A stretch of 41,256 nucleotides of DNA from Chthoniobacterales bacterium (GTDB taxonomy: Bacteria; Verrucomicrobiota; Verrucomicrobiia; Chthoniobacterales; UBA10450): NCBI GenBank assembly GCA_013694595.1, contig JACDCC010000359.1:1-41256 (forward strand), read 5' to 3'. The notes below the pieces were generated by a model. It ran no database searches. It had not been told where the DNA came from and saw nothing but the letters and a program-made list of their open reading frames with translations. Shown here one piece after another: positions 1-9,203 of the stretch. Each line of letters begins with the position of its first letter. The stretch's first letter is position 1. Position numbers and translations under genes: made by a program.

Positions 1-1283
1 TGCAAGGCAGTTGGTCCGCCTGCCATGATGCCCTGCACCATGTACGGAGGCGTGCCAAACGTTGGCGGAATCTCGCTCGCATCGAGAACGCCGAGCCGTC
101 CGCTTGTTCCGGCTCCGATGTAGAACAGCCGACCACCGTTCGACAGCGTGGCACTCGCGACATCGACCGCCGCGACAAGATGTTCGCGGGCGGCAGCGAG
201 CGCTTGCCTAACGAGCTCTTCCTCCGTCACGAACAAGTCGACCAACTCGCCGTTGGAAAGTTTATCGAGCCGCGTTGAGCGCGGGTTCCGCTGCTCGGTT
301 GTGGCAACGGCCAGCTCGGGGAGCGTGCGCTGCGTCGATACGGCTGCAGGTTCTTCCGCGGCGCTGGCCGCGGCAGCGTCCGGCAGGTCACGCGCTGCCA
401 ACCATGCAGCTCCGAGCGCGCCAGACGATCTGCAAACAGTGACACGTGCCGCCGGGAGGATCTTGCCCAGGTGTTCCTGATACAGCTCGCCGTATTCCGG
501 GTGATGTACGAACAGCCCGCCGGTCAGCTGCACCTCCGGTGCATCGAGCTCGAGCCGCTTCGCCACGGAACCGGTAAACGCGGCGAGGATCTGTGCGCCA
601 CCGTGCATCGCACTCAGCATCTCCTTGTGGCCGCGCTTGGCCGCCTCGAACACGACCGGTGCAAGCATCGCGACGGACATCTTGTCGGCCGTGGAAGCCC
701 ACGCGACGAGGTCTTCGAGTTTGTTCAGGCAGAGCCGGCGCAGAATGCTTTGCGACAGCTCGCCCACGCGTTGATCGATGTCGTAATCGGACAGCACACG
801 ACGGAGCGCCTGGACGGCGAGATTATATCCGCCACCTTTGTCGCCCAGGAGCTGACCCCAACCGCCGGCTTTCTCGATTCTGTCGCCGCGCCTGCCCGTC
901 ACAGCCGAGCCAGTGCCAGCGATCACGGCAATGCCGTCGCGCGCCGCAAATGCAGTCGCGAATCCCGAGGCGCGGTCGCTCCCGACCGCGATCTGTGCGC
1001 CCGGCCAGCGGCGCTCGCACAGCCGGCGCAAACGCGCGCGATCGGCCTCGTTCGCGCACCCCGCCAAAAAGACGCCGACGTGTGTCGCTTCACCAGGAAG
1101 CACATCAAACATGCGGCGCAGCGCTTCGTCCGTAGTGAGCCGGAGATTCGCCGCGGGCAGCATCCCACTTTTGATGTGCGCGCCATCTCCGGAAAGGAGC
1201 GCCCATTCCGTCTTTGTCCCGCCACCGTCGACGCCGAGCACGCGCCGCTCGACCGCTGACGTTGATTCAACGTGGCCGCTCAT
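1..1283 (-). CDS. MurNAc/GlcNAc kinase - MurNAc-6-P etherase (MurQ) fusion, 3' end outside window
   Basis: My own minus-strand translation is open from an ATG at 1283 to the left edge (about 427 codons). Residues 18-25 read VDGGGTKT, the first phosphate motif of the BadF/BadG sugar-kinase fold, and GTGSAVTG near residue 118 is the second. From about residue 325 a MurQ start follows (TEQRNPRSTRLDKLS), then the SIS-domain motif YIGAGTSGRLGVLDASE. MurQ removes lactate from N-acetylmuramic acid 6-phosphate in peptidoglycan recycling, and BadF-type kinases such as Clostridium MurK phosphorylate MurNAc/GlcNAc. One chain could therefore carry out both steps (inference). It lies 32 nt downstream of smc on the same strand, so they are probably co-transcribed. 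The catalytic part of MurQ is beyond the window. Confidence 0.85.
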   Translation of the reverse strand, partial: MSGHVESTSAVERRVLGVDGGGTKTEWALLSGDGAHIKSGMLPAANLRLTTDEALRRMFDVLPGEATHVGVFLAGCANEADRARLRRLCERRWPGAQIAVGSDRASGFATAFAARDGIAVIAGTGSAVTGRRGDRIEKAGGWGQLLGDKGGGYNLAVQALRRVLSDYDIDQRVGELSQSILRRLCLNKLEDLVAWASTADKMSVAMLAPVVFEAAKRGHKEMLSAMHGGAQILAAFTGSVAKRLELDAPEVQLTGGLFVHHPEYGELYQEHLGKILPAARVTVCRSSGALGAAWLAARDLPDAAAASAAEEPAAVSTQRTLPELAVATTEQRNPRSTRLDKLSNGELVDLFVTEEELVRQALAAAREHLVAAVDVASATLSNGGRLFYIGAGTSGRLGVLDASEIPPTFGTPPYMVQGIMAGGPTAL

Positions 1284-1315
1284 CGCTTTAAGTCGCCCGC
1301 GGGCGGCGCGTGGTC

Positions 1316-4300
1316 TTACCTACTCAACGCCAGCTCGCGCTCGTTCTCCGCGCCTTCCGCCGGGAACTGTGGCTCGGAAGCGCGACGCCGTCCCGCGGCC
1401 GTGAGCTCGCCGTCGGCGCCTTTCTCGGCCGCCAGGCGCATGCCGACTAGCTTGCTCACGCCGCGCTCTTCCATCGTCACGCCGTAGAGCACGTCGGCCT
1501 TCGCGATCGTGCGCTTGTTATGCGTGATGATGATGAACTGGCTCTGCTCCACGAACCGGTCGAGCATCTTGATGAAGCGGTTAATGTTGGACTCGTCGAG
1601 CGGCGCGTCCATTTCATCAAGAATGCAGAACGGGCTCGGCCGCACCATGTAGATCGCGAACAGCAACGCGACCGCCGTCATCGTCCGCTCACCTCCCGAG
1701 AGCAGCGACACCATCTGCAGCTGCTTGCCCGGAGGCTTGGCCATGATGTCGATGCCGCAGTTCAACGGATCACTTTCGTCGACCAGCGCGAGGTCCGCGC
1801 GTCCGCCACCGAACAGCTCCGCAAACATTTCGCGGAAGTTCACCCGCACCTGCGCGAAGGTGTCGGCGAACAGCTTCTGCGTCGTGTTGTTGATCTTCGC
1901 GATCACGTCGAGCAGCTCCTTACGCGAGGCGGTGAGATCGTTGTTTTGCGTTTCGAGGAAACGATGACGCTCCTCGAGCTCATCGTATTCCTGCACGGCG
2001 TCCAGATTCACCGGCCCCATGTTATCGAGCTGACGCGTGAGGTCGGTGATGATCGAATCGAGCTGCGCGGCAGTGATTTCCGCCGCAGCGCCATTCTGCG
2101 CTTCTTCTTCCGAAGAGACGGCGGGTGTCGCTTCAGGAGCCTCTTCCGTCCCCGTTAAGCGCCGCTTCATTTGGACGCGCAACGTCTTCTGGAACGCGTA
2201 GCGATCCGGCGCGAACTCGCGGAGGTCGAGCTGATAACGTCGCGTGACGTGCTCCAGGAGATTGTCGACACGCAACTGCAGCTGCGTCTCGCGGACCTGC
2301 TGTTTCCCGCGCGTGTCATGCAGTTCGTTCAATGAAGCGCGGATGGCGTGAAGCTCCGCTTCGAGCGTGTTGACGGCGGCGAGACGCGAAGCGCGTTCCT
2401 GCGCGACCGTGGCGACGTTCTCCTCGGCAGCAGCAAGGTCCGTCGCCTGCGACTCAAGTGTCGCCTCAGTTTGTTCGGACTCGATGCTCTGCAACTCGAT
2501 CCGGCGTTCGTAGTTGCTGATATCGACGCGGCGCGCATCGATCAGCTCCGCGAGCTCGGCCGCGCGCGCGGCCATCGGCTGGCGCTGGCTGAGCAAATTC
2601 TCATGGCGCTGTTTCTCCGTCGCCACGGCGAGCCGCAACGCCTGTAGCTGCTCTCCCGTTTCCTCTTCATGCAACCGCGCCTGCTCGCTCGCATCAGCAG
2701 CAGCCGCCCGTTGCGCTTGCTGATCGGCGACCGTGCTCATGAGCGAGGCCAGCTCCTGCTCTAGCTGTGTGATCCGATCATCGGCAAACCCAGTTTGTTG
2801 CTCGAGTGTCGCGCGCTCGGTGTGCGATTGCCGCAGCCGATCGTCGGCCGCCCGCAGTTGATGCTCCATGAGAAGGATCTGCGCGGCGGAGTTGGATTGC
2901 TGAACGTGGGCTGCTTGATGACGCCCGCGCGCCTGCTCGAGTTCGTCGGCAGCGGACACGATTGTCGCCTTCGCATCATCTCGTCGGGTGGCGAGCGCCG
3001 TCATCTCCGTTTCAAGATGCGCGACTTCCGCGGCGGTTTCGCTGATCAGCACCTTCCGACCGAGCAGCGAAGTCGTGGCGCTGTTCGCCGTCCCGCCAAA
3101 GACGATGCCCGCAGTGGAGATGAACTCGCCGGAAACGGTGGCGAATTGCAACACGGAGTGCTCGCGCTTCAGCCGAATCGCGGTCTCAAGGTCAGCCACG
3201 ATTGCAACCCCACGGAGCAAGCGCCTAACGAGCGGCGCGAGCGCTTCGGGAGCGGAGAGCTTGTCGATCGCCCACGCAATTGCGCCCTGCGGAAGATCGA
3301 TCAAGTGATCATCGCCGCCGGCCGGTGTGAGATCGGCGAGCGCGAGAGCCGCCTGACCGAGGCTGTTACCGGTGACGTTGCGGAGAATCTCGGCTGCGAG
3401 CGTCGGATCCTGCAGCACCACCGCGTGCATGTTGCGGCCGAACGCAGCTTCGAGCGCGGGGACGAACTCACGATCGACGTCGAGGCTGGAAACGAGCGCC
3501 CCGGCGATGGCAGGCCGGATGCGCTCCGGATCATCAAGGCCTTTCAGGACGGCTTGTGAGCCTTTCGCCAGACCTTCGCCTTCTTCGTTTAACTGGCGCA
3601 GGATCTCGAGACGCGATTGCTTTTCCGCGATCGCACGTTCCATCCGCGAGACAGCCTTCTCGGCTTCCGCGAGATCATGCTGCCGGGTCTGCAATGTTTC
3701 TTCGGCAGCACGCAACGCCTGAAAGAGGCTCTCCACGGTTTGCTGCTCCGTCTGATGAGCGGCGCGCGCGCCGTCGAGTGTCGCCTGCGCTTCGTCACGT
3801 GAACGCGTGGCGCTCTCAATGTCGGCACCGAGATCAGCGATCCGCGCGAGCGTCGCATCGCGACGTGTTTTCGTCCCGGCTATCTCATCGCCCAGCACCG
3901 CGACACGGTGTTCGGCTTTCGACAACGAGAACTGTAGCGTCTGCAGCTCTGTTTCACGCGCACTGCGCTGTGCCCGAAGGCTGGAGGATCTTTCGCTTAG
4001 CTCGGCCAATTCGTCCTGCTTCGACGCGAGCAGCGCCGTCGTCTTCTCGATCAACGCGTCGGCCGCACTGATCTGATTCGCCTGCTCCGTGCGCTTCGCT
4101 TCGGCGGCAGCAATGTCGCGTGTATAACGCTCGATGAGCTCCGTAATTTCCTGCGCACGCTGGCGATTGAACTCGGTCCGGCTGCGATGCGCGGACATCT
4201 CGCTGTGCAATCGCTGCACCTCAGCGCGCGCGTCCCCGATGCGCGCATCGATCGCGTCCAGCTCACAACGTTTGCTCGCGAGTTCGTTCTCGCTCGTTTC

Positions 4301-5086
4301 GATCCTGGCGAGCGTCTCGCCTTCCACTTCCTCGAAGCGCACGATCTCGGCGCCGCAGTGGTTCAGCTCGCTCTCGAGCTGCTCCAACTTGTGACGCGAC
4401 TGATGCGTGTCGAGCACCTGCAGATCCGTCATCAAGGTCTGGTAACGCCGCGCCTTGCCAGCCTGCCGCTGGAGCGAGCCGATCTGGCGTTTCACCTCTT
4501 TGATGATGTCGCCGATGCGCAGGAGGTTCGCTTCGGTCGCCTCGAGCTTCCGCATCGCCTCTTTTTTCTGGCCCTTGTACTTCGTGATCCCTGCCGCTTC
4601 TTCGAACACTGCGCGCCGATCCTCCGGGCGCGAGCTGAGGATCAGGTCGATCTTGCCCTGCTCCATGATGGAGTAGGCGCTGCGGCCGACGCCGGTGTCG
4701 GCAAACAGGCTCTGGATGTCGCGCAAACGGCAGACGGTCTTGTTCAGCAGGTACTCGGAGTTGCCATCGCGATAGACGCGGCGCGTGACGCGGACGTCGT
4801 GCCAATCAACCCCGAGCTCTTGCGCGCAATCGGTAAACGTCAGCGAGACTTCAGCGAACCCGACCGGCTTGCGTGAGTCGGTCCCGTTGAAGATGACGTC
4901 AGCCATCTCGCCGCCGCGGAGGGCTTTGGCAGATTGCTCGCCGAGGACCCAGCGGACTGCATCGAGGACGTTCGATTTACCGCATCCGTTGGGGCCAACA
5001 ACGGCGGTGACGCCTTCGCTGAAGTTGAAAGTGGTCTTGTCGGCGAAGGACTTGAAGCCGACCAGTTCAAGCGAATGGAGGTGCAT
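1316..5086 (-). CDS. smc: Chromosome segregation protein SMC
   Basis: SMC is the ATPase of the bacterial condensin complex and organises and segregates the chromosome. The 1256-residue product has a Walker A motif (GPNGCGKSN, residues 31-39), two long charged coiled-coil arms, and a central hinge around residues 500-650 (GLDDPERIRPAIAGALVSS). The C-terminal head carries the ABC signature LSGGERTM (from residue 1129) and Walker B FCILDEMDAPLD (from residue 1153). Length is normal for the family. I chose the ATG at 5086 (MHLHSLELVGFKSF) because the further upstream open frame reads as noncoding arginine/serine-rich sequence. No clear Shine-Dalgarno site precedes it. The partners scpA and scpB are not in the window. 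Confidence 0.97.
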   Translation of the reverse strand: MHLHSLELVGFKSFADKTTFNFSEGVTAVVGPNGCGKSNVLDAVRWVLGEQSAKALRGGEMADVIFNGTDSRKPVGFAEVSLTFTDCAQELGVDWHDVRVTRRVYRDGNSEYLLNKTVCRLRDIQSLFADTGVGRSAYSIMEQGKIDLILSSRPEDRRAVFEEAAGITKYKGQKKEAMRKLEATEANLLRIGDIIKEVKRQIGSLQRQAGKARRYQTLMTDLQVLDTHQSRHKLEQLESELNHCGAEIVRFEEVEGETLARIETSENELASKRCELDAIDARIGDARAEVQRLHSEMSAHRSRTEFNRQRAQEITELIERYTRDIAAAEAKRTEQANQISAADALIEKTTALLASKQDELAELSERSSSLRAQRSARETELQTLQFSLSKAEHRVAVLGDEIAGTKTRRDATLARIADLGADIESATRSRDEAQATLDGARAAHQTEQQTVESLFQALRAAEETLQTRQHDLAEAEKAVSRMERAIAEKQSRLEILRQLNEEGEGLAKGSQAVLKGLDDPERIRPAIAGALVSSLDVDREFVPALEAAFGRNMHAVVLQDPTLAAEILRNVTGNSLGQAALALADLTPAGGDDHLIDLPQGAIAWAIDKLSAPEALAPLVRRLLRGVAIVADLETAIRLKREHSVLQFATVSGEFISTAGIVFGGTANSATTSLLGRKVLISETAAEVAHLETEMTALATRRDDAKATIVSAADELEQARGRHQAAHVQQSNSAAQILLMEHQLRAADDRLRQSHTERATLEQQTGFADDRITQLEQELASLMSTVADQQAQRAAAADASEQARLHEEETGEQLQALRLAVATEKQRHENLLSQRQPMAARAAELAELIDARRVDISNYERRIELQSIESEQTEATLESQATDLAAAEENVATVAQERASRLAAVNTLEAELHAIRASLNELHDTRGKQQVRETQLQLRVDNLLEHVTRRYQLDLREFAPDRYAFQKTLRVQMKRRLTGTEEAPEATPAVSSEEEAQNGAAAEITAAQLDSIITDLTRQLDNMGPVNLDAVQEYDELEERHRFLETQNNDLTASRKELLDVIAKINNTTQKLFADTFAQVRVNFREMFAELFGGGRADLALVDESDPLNCGIDIMAKPPGKQLQMVSLLSGGERTMTAVALLFAIYMVRPSPFCILDEMDAPLDESNINRFIKMLDRFVEQSQFIIITHNKRTIAKADVLYGVTMEERGVSKLVGMRLAAEKGADGELTAAGRRRASEPQFPAEGAENERELALSR

Positions 5087-5300
5087 GTGAGAAGGGGCGT
5101 AGCGGCCGTTGAACCTGCTTATCGCAATTGGATGTGGGCGACAAGCTTTTTTTGGGCTGCCGCTACAAGATGTTGTGGTGCGGCTGGCGTCCACAACAGA
5201 ACGGCTGCGGGGGTTCGAATGACATCCGGGAGCAGACCGTCTCATCGACGTGTCAGAACGATTGGGCAAAGGCTGTGAAGATGGTTTAGGCTGCGCGTCT

Positions 5301-6638
5301 ATGCGTCCCAGCCATCTCGAAGATTACTACCAGCTGCTCCGCTTCCCGAGCGTTTCTACCGACGACAAACACAAAAAAGACGTCGCGAACTGCGCGCAAT
5401 GGCTGGTGAAGAAGCTCACCGCAATCGGGCTGGAGGCGAAGCTCATGCCTACGCCGGGCCACCCGGTGGTGTGGGCGAAGAACAAGCATCAAGCCGGACG
5501 CAAGACGGTGATGATTTACGGCCACTACGATGTGCAGCCGCCGGACCCGCTCGAGCTGTGGGATTCGCCGCCATTCGAGCCCGTCGAGAAGAATGGCTAC
5601 GTCTACGCCCGCGGCTCGACGGACAATAAAGGGCAGATCCTCGCCCACATCCTGGGGGTGCAGGAGACGATGGAAAAGGATGGCGAGCTGCCGGTGAACC
5701 TGCACTTCGTGATCGAAGGCGAAGAGGAGATCGGCAGCGGGAACCTCGGTCCGTTCCTGAAGCAAAATCTTGATGCATTGAAATGCGACGTGGTGGTGGT
5801 CTCCGATACCGGCATGGTGGCGAAGGGCGTGCCGACTTTGAGCTATGGGTTGCGCGGTGTGACGGCGCTCGAGATCAAGATCACCGGCGCGAAGATGGAT
5901 CTGCACTCCGGGATGTTCGGCGGTGCAGTGGCGAATCCGATCACCGCGCTCGCGCAGCTCCTTGCAACCGTGCACGACCGCGAAGGGCGGGTGGCGATCC
6001 CCGGCTTCTACGACAAGGTGAAGCCGCTCGAGGATTGGGAACGCGAGATGTGGCGGAAGCTGCCTCTCGACGGCGACAAGGAAATCCTCGGGGAGACCGG
6101 CTCACCGGATCTTTTCGGGGAGGCCGGCTACAGCACGCTGGAGAGGCTTTGGGCGCGGCCGACGGCGGAGATCAACGGCATCGGCGGCGGCTATCAGGGA
6201 CAGGGGACGAAGACGGTGATCGCGAGCCATGCGATGGCGAAGCTGACGTTCCGGCTGGTGCCGAACCAGGATGGGCCGGAAATTCTCGAGCTGGCGAAGA
6301 AACACCTGCGCGCCAACCTGCCGAAAGGCGTGACGATGGAGATTACCGACGGCCACAGCGGCCCGTGGTATCTTACGGATCCACATTCGGGCGACGGGCA
6401 GGCGGCACAGCGCGCCTTGCACGAGGCGTTCGACGGCAAAGAACCGGCGCTCATTCGCGAGGGTGGGAGCATCCCGATCACCTCCCAATTCCGCACCATC
6501 CTCGGTGTCGAAACGCTGCTCCTCGGCCTGGCGCTGTCGGACTGCCGCGCGCATTCGCCTAACGAGAACTTCCCGCTCGAGAACTTCGAGGCGGGCATTC
6601 GCCTGAACAAGGAAATCCTCAAGGAACTGGCGCGTTGA
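5301..6638 (+). CDS. M20-family zinc (di)peptidase
   Basis: A 445-residue cytosolic metallopeptidase of the M20 / carnosinase-like dipeptidase group. Visible metal-site motifs are YGHYDVQPP (His75), GSTDNKGQ (bridging Asp108), EGEEEIGS (catalytic and ligand Glu, about 141-143), a downstream SDTGM Asp, and the C-terminal CRAHSPNE His. The usual lid/dimerisation insert is present (KMDLHSGMFGG onward). I chose the ATG at 5301 (MRPSHLEDYY), since the open frame before it has no family similarity. Its TGA overlaps the TTG start of the NlpC/P60 gene, so the two are probably translationally coupled. The substrate cannot be read from sequence; supply of amino acids from peptides is the family role. 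Confidence 0.92.
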   Translation: MRPSHLEDYYQLLRFPSVSTDDKHKKDVANCAQWLVKKLTAIGLEAKLMPTPGHPVVWAKNKHQAGRKTVMIYGHYDVQPPDPLELWDSPPFEPVEKNGYVYARGSTDNKGQILAHILGVQETMEKDGELPVNLHFVIEGEEEIGSGNLGPFLKQNLDALKCDVVVVSDTGMVAKGVPTLSYGLRGVTALEIKITGAKMDLHSGMFGGAVANPITALAQLLATVHDREGRVAIPGFYDKVKPLEDWEREMWRKLPLDGDKEILGETGSPDLFGEAGYSTLERLWARPTAEINGIGGGYQGQGTKTVIASHAMAKLTFRLVPNQDGPEILELAKKHLRANLPKGVTMEITDGHSGPWYLTDPHSGDGQAAQRALHEAFDGKEPALIREGGSIPITSQFRTILGVETLLLGLALSDCRAHSPNENFPLENFEAGIRLNKEILKELAR

Positions 6639-7741
6639 AACGGCGCTTCTGTGGCTGGCTGCTTCCGATTACCTTGGCGTGTGCCGTGGCGTTCACGTTC
6701 GGCGTGGCCCCGGCGGAGGCGCAGTCGTTAGGCGACAAGATCAAGAGCGTCCTCAATCCCACCCCGCCGCCGAAGAAGCGGAAAAGCACCACAGCGACGA
6801 CGAAGAAGGCATCGCCGACGCCTTCTCCATCACCGAAAGCGAAGAGCTCTCCGTCGGCCACGCCGACTCCGACGCCAAAGGCAGGCGCGTCACCAAAAAC
6901 AAGCCCCTCGTCCAAGACAACGCCATCCCCGACACCGACCCCAGAGCCTTCGGTGACGCCATCGCCGACGAGCTCGCCATCCCCTTCGCCGAAGGGCAAA
7001 AAGAAGAACGGCTCGCCCTCGCCAACACCGTCGCCGAGCGCGACGCCAAGTCCCTCGCCCGAGGCGACGCCCACTCCGGATTCCTCCCCGACGGTCACTC
7101 CCGAAGCAAGTCCCTCTCCGGGCGAAACTCCGAAGCCGTCCGCATCGCCGGAAGCGAAAAAAGATCGGCCGGCAGGAGTCACGATCGCGCCTAACGAGTT
7201 AACAGATTTCGAGAGCTACTCGCCCGCGGTAAAGAAGCTCGTCGAGTCGTCGCTCGCGCTCGCCGGCCGCAATCTCTCCTACAAGTACGGCTCCGCCGAT
7301 CCCTCCGCCGGCGGGATGGATTGCTCGGGGTTCGTCTATTACATCCTGCGCGAGAGCGGCTTCACGGATGTGCCGCGCGATTCCAGTCAGCAATACGTCT
7401 GGGTGCGCAAAGCCGGCAAGTTCGAGGCCGTCGTCAGCAACAGCGATGACTCCTTCGAACTCGCGGAGCTGAAACCGGGCGATTTGCTTTTCTGGACCGG
7501 CACGTACGACATCAATCGCGATCCGCCGATCACCCACTCGATGATTTATCTCGGGCGCGAGAAGGGGAGTGGGCGGCGGATCATGGTAGGAGCGAGCGAT
7601 GGGCGTGTGTACCGCGATCAATCGCGCTACGGAGTCAGCATCTTCGACTTCAAGGTCTCGCGCTCGAAGCGGGCGGAGACGAGCGGTCGCCGCCCGACGT
7701 TTGTCGGCTACGGACGAATCCCGGGGCTGGGCGACGGTTGA
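6635..7741 (+). CDS. Secreted NlpC/P60 peptidoglycan endopeptidase with Pro/Ser/Thr linker
   Basis: A 368-residue protein. Residues 1-30 form a signal peptide ending AEAQS. About residues 48-180 are almost pure SPTPSPS-type low-complexity linker. About 205-355 form an NlpC/P60 cysteine peptidase with the catalytic Cys230 in GGMDCSGFVYY and the His in THSMIYLG. Such enzymes cut peptide stems of peptidoglycan, and the linker could span wall or periplasm (inference). The start is a TTG overlapping the upstream TGA (TTGA); it is preferred because the signal peptide begins there (MKRRFCGWLLPITL). The gene ends tail to tail with the small membrane-protein gene on the minus strand, overlapping it by 34 bp. 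Low-complexity DNA at about 6780-7165 gives many spurious reading frames. Confidence 0.9.
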   Translation: MKRRFCGWLLPITLACAVAFTFGVAPAEAQSLGDKIKSVLNPTPPPKKRKSTTATTKKASPTPSPSPKAKSSPSATPTPTPKAGASPKTSPSSKTTPSPTPTPEPSVTPSPTSSPSPSPKGKKKNGSPSPTPSPSATPSPSPEATPTPDSSPTVTPEASPSPGETPKPSASPEAKKDRPAGVTIAPNELTDFESYSPAVKKLVESSLALAGRNLSYKYGSADPSAGGMDCSGFVYYILRESGFTDVPRDSSQQYVWVRKAGKFEAVVSNSDDSFELAELKPGDLLFWTGTYDINRDPPITHSMIYLGREKGSGRRIMVGASDGRVYRDQSRYGVSIFDFKVSRSKRAETSGRRPTFVGYGRIPGLGDG

Positions 7742-7899
7742 TCAGCGGCCGGCAACGATGCCTCGGCAGGCACCGCATGGATGGCCACGTTGCGGTAGCT
7801 CTTCGCCGCCACCACGGCGATTACGGCAGACAGCAGGAAGATCACCATTCGTTGTTCAGCGACGGTGAGATGGAACACCGGCCATAGTCGCTTGATCAT
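7708..7899 (-). CDS. Small single-pass membrane protein downstream of queC
   Basis: A 63-residue product starting [12 protein letters not shown] with one hydrophobic helix ([15 protein letters not shown]) and a short Ala/Pro-rich tail. Its ATG overlaps the queC TGA in an ATGA junction, the same arrangement as queF-queC, which is the main argument that it is real. No family recognised. The position suggests translation coupled to queuosine-precursor genes, but nothing in the protein suggests a role in that pathway. The last 34 bp overlap the end of the convergent NlpC/P60 gene. Confidence 0.6.
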   Translation of the reverse strand: MIKRLWPVFHLTVAEQRMVIFLLSAVIAVVAAKSYRNVAIHAVPAEASLPAADQPSPSPGIRP

Positions 7900-8585
7900 G
7901 CCGCGTAGCGGATGGGATCCGTGAGCCCCGCCTCGCGAAAGCCTTTCAGTCGCAGCTGACAGGCGTCGCATTTGCCGCACGAAATTCCGTCGACGTCCGG
8001 ATCGTAGCAGCTGTGGGTGAGCGCAAAATTCACCTCGAGTTCAGCGCCTTTCAGCACGATGTCGGCTTTGGAGAGATGGAGCAGCGGCGCATGCACGCGC
8101 ACTCGCGTCCCCTCCACGCCGGACTTGGTGCCGACGGATGCGAGATGCTCGAAGGCCTGCAGAAACTCCGTCCGGCAATCGGGGTAATCGCTATAATCGA
8201 CAGAGTTCACGCCGAGGAAGATGTGAGCCGCGCCAGTGACTTCACTCCAGGCTAGCGCGTAGGAGAGGAAGATGGTGTTTCGGGCAGGAACATAGGTGAC
8301 CGGGATTCCGTGGCCATGACCAATCTCAGCAACGGAGCGCTCAAGGGGGACAGGGATGTCGTCCGTCAGGGCCGAGCCGCCGAAGACGCGGAGATCGATC
8401 TGAGCCACACGATGATCGCGGACGCCCGCTGCTTGCGCGACACGCCGGGCGGCGTCGAGTTCGACCCGATGCCGCTGGCCGTAGTCAAACGAGAGCGCGT
8501 GCGGCTCGAATCCGTCGCGCTTCGCGATCGCAAGGGTCACTGCCGAGTCGAGGCCGCCGCTGAGCAGCACGACGGCGCGCTTCAT
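7896..8585 (-). CDS. queC: 7-cyano-7-deazaguanine (preQ0) synthase QueC
   Basis: QueC uses ATP and ammonia to convert 7-carboxy-7-deazaguanine to preQ0, a precursor of the tRNA base queuosine. The 229-residue product starts [17 protein letters not shown], with the PP-loop SGGLDS at residues 9-14. It ends with a zinc-binding cluster ([20 protein letters not shown]). Its ATG overlaps the queF TGA (ATGA), and its own TGA overlaps the next small gene. I rejected the upstream in-frame starts because they lie inside queF and carry no QueC similarity. QueD and QueE are not in the window; Tgt, a later step, is encoded at 30-31 kb. Confidence 0.96.
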   Translation of the reverse strand: MKRAVVLLSGGLDSAVTLAIAKRDGFEPHALSFDYGQRHRVELDAARRVAQAAGVRDHRVAQIDLRVFGGSALTDDIPVPLERSVAEIGHGHGIPVTYVPARNTIFLSYALAWSEVTGAAHIFLGVNSVDYSDYPDCRTEFLQAFEHLASVGTKSGVEGTRVRVHAPLLHLSKADIVLKGAELEVNFALTHSCYDPDVDGISCGKCDACQLRLKGFREAGLTDPIRYAA

Positions 8586-9028
8586 CGGCCGTTTCGGCCC
8601 GACTCTTTGCGCGCGCTCTTGCTGGCGGCGTATTCCGCCCGCACCGTCAGGCCGATGCCGCCGCGAGGCGAGAATTCGGCGGTCACGACCGCTTCGCGTG
8701 GCGCGCAAGCTTTCACGAAATCGTCGAGGATTCGATTCGTCACCGCCTCGTTAAACGCGGCCTGGTTGCGATAGGAGCCAAGGTAAAACTTCAGCGATTT
8801 GCTTTCAACGCAGAGGCGATCCGGCACGTACTCGATCACCACCTGCGCAAAGTCCATCTGTCCCGTCACCGGGCAAAGCGAAGTGAAATCCGCCGTTTCG
8901 AATCGAATGCGGTAAGGCCGTTGCGCCGGGCTGGGGAAAGTTTCGAGCTGCGCCTCGTCCGGCGACGCAGGCAGTCGCGCCTCGCTGCGGCCGAGAAGGG
9001 TGAGCGGCTTGGAGGGAGCTTTAGCCAC
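8582..9028 (-). CDS. queF: NADPH-dependent preQ0 reductase QueF
   Basis: QueF reduces the nitrile of preQ0 to the amine preQ1, the base inserted by Tgt. The product has the short type-I length (about 148 residues), the catalytic Cys in [13 protein letters not shown], and the substrate-binding [14 protein letters not shown] segment. I prefer the GTG at 9028 ([13 protein letters not shown]), close to the usual family start; a TTG three codons upstream (9037) is also open. It is first in the queF-queC-small ORF operon. The gene is divergent from the receiver protein, with about 175 bp between them. Confidence 0.94.
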   Translation of the reverse strand: MAKAPSKPLTLLGRSEARLPASPDEAQLETFPSPAQRPYRIRFETADFTSLCPVTGQMDFAQVVIEYVPDRLCVESKSLKFYLGSYRNQAAFNEAVTNRILDDFVKACAPREAVVTAEFSPRGGIGLTVRAEYAASKSARKESGRNGR

Positions 9029-9203
9029 GCATGTCAATAACGCTGATCAGCAGCGTTCGCAATTTGGCACTTTGCGGTTCGAGCACACGCAGCAGCAGCC
9101 GGTGATGCGAATCAGAGTTACAGCTGAGTTCCCGCGGCCCGGCCGGGCTTTTCGTCCCTGCGAAAGCGGCCGCCCGAACAGGTTCTCGCTGTTTGGTTTG
9201 CTC
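9029..9203. other. Divergent intergenic region, queF / receiver gene
   Basis: About 175 bp between two divergently transcribed genes, so promoters in both directions are expected here. I see no strong -35/-10 pair and no convincing preQ1-riboswitch-like structure. Open frames crossing it are extensions of the flanking genes without family similarity. Confidence 0.4.

Noticed and set aside
5205-5235. GGGGGTTCGAATGAC as a tRNA T-loop
   Set aside because: The T-stem does not pair and no acceptor, D-arm or anticodon arm can be built around it.
4934-5278. Plus-strand ORF over the smc start
   Set aside because: It lies mainly over the conserved SMC N-terminal head on the other strand and has no recognisable feature.
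6780-7165. Additional genes in the Ser/Pro/Thr-coding DNA on both strands
   Set aside because: Low-complexity SPTPS-type codons keep several frames open; only the NlpC/P60 frame has a signal peptide and a catalytic domain.
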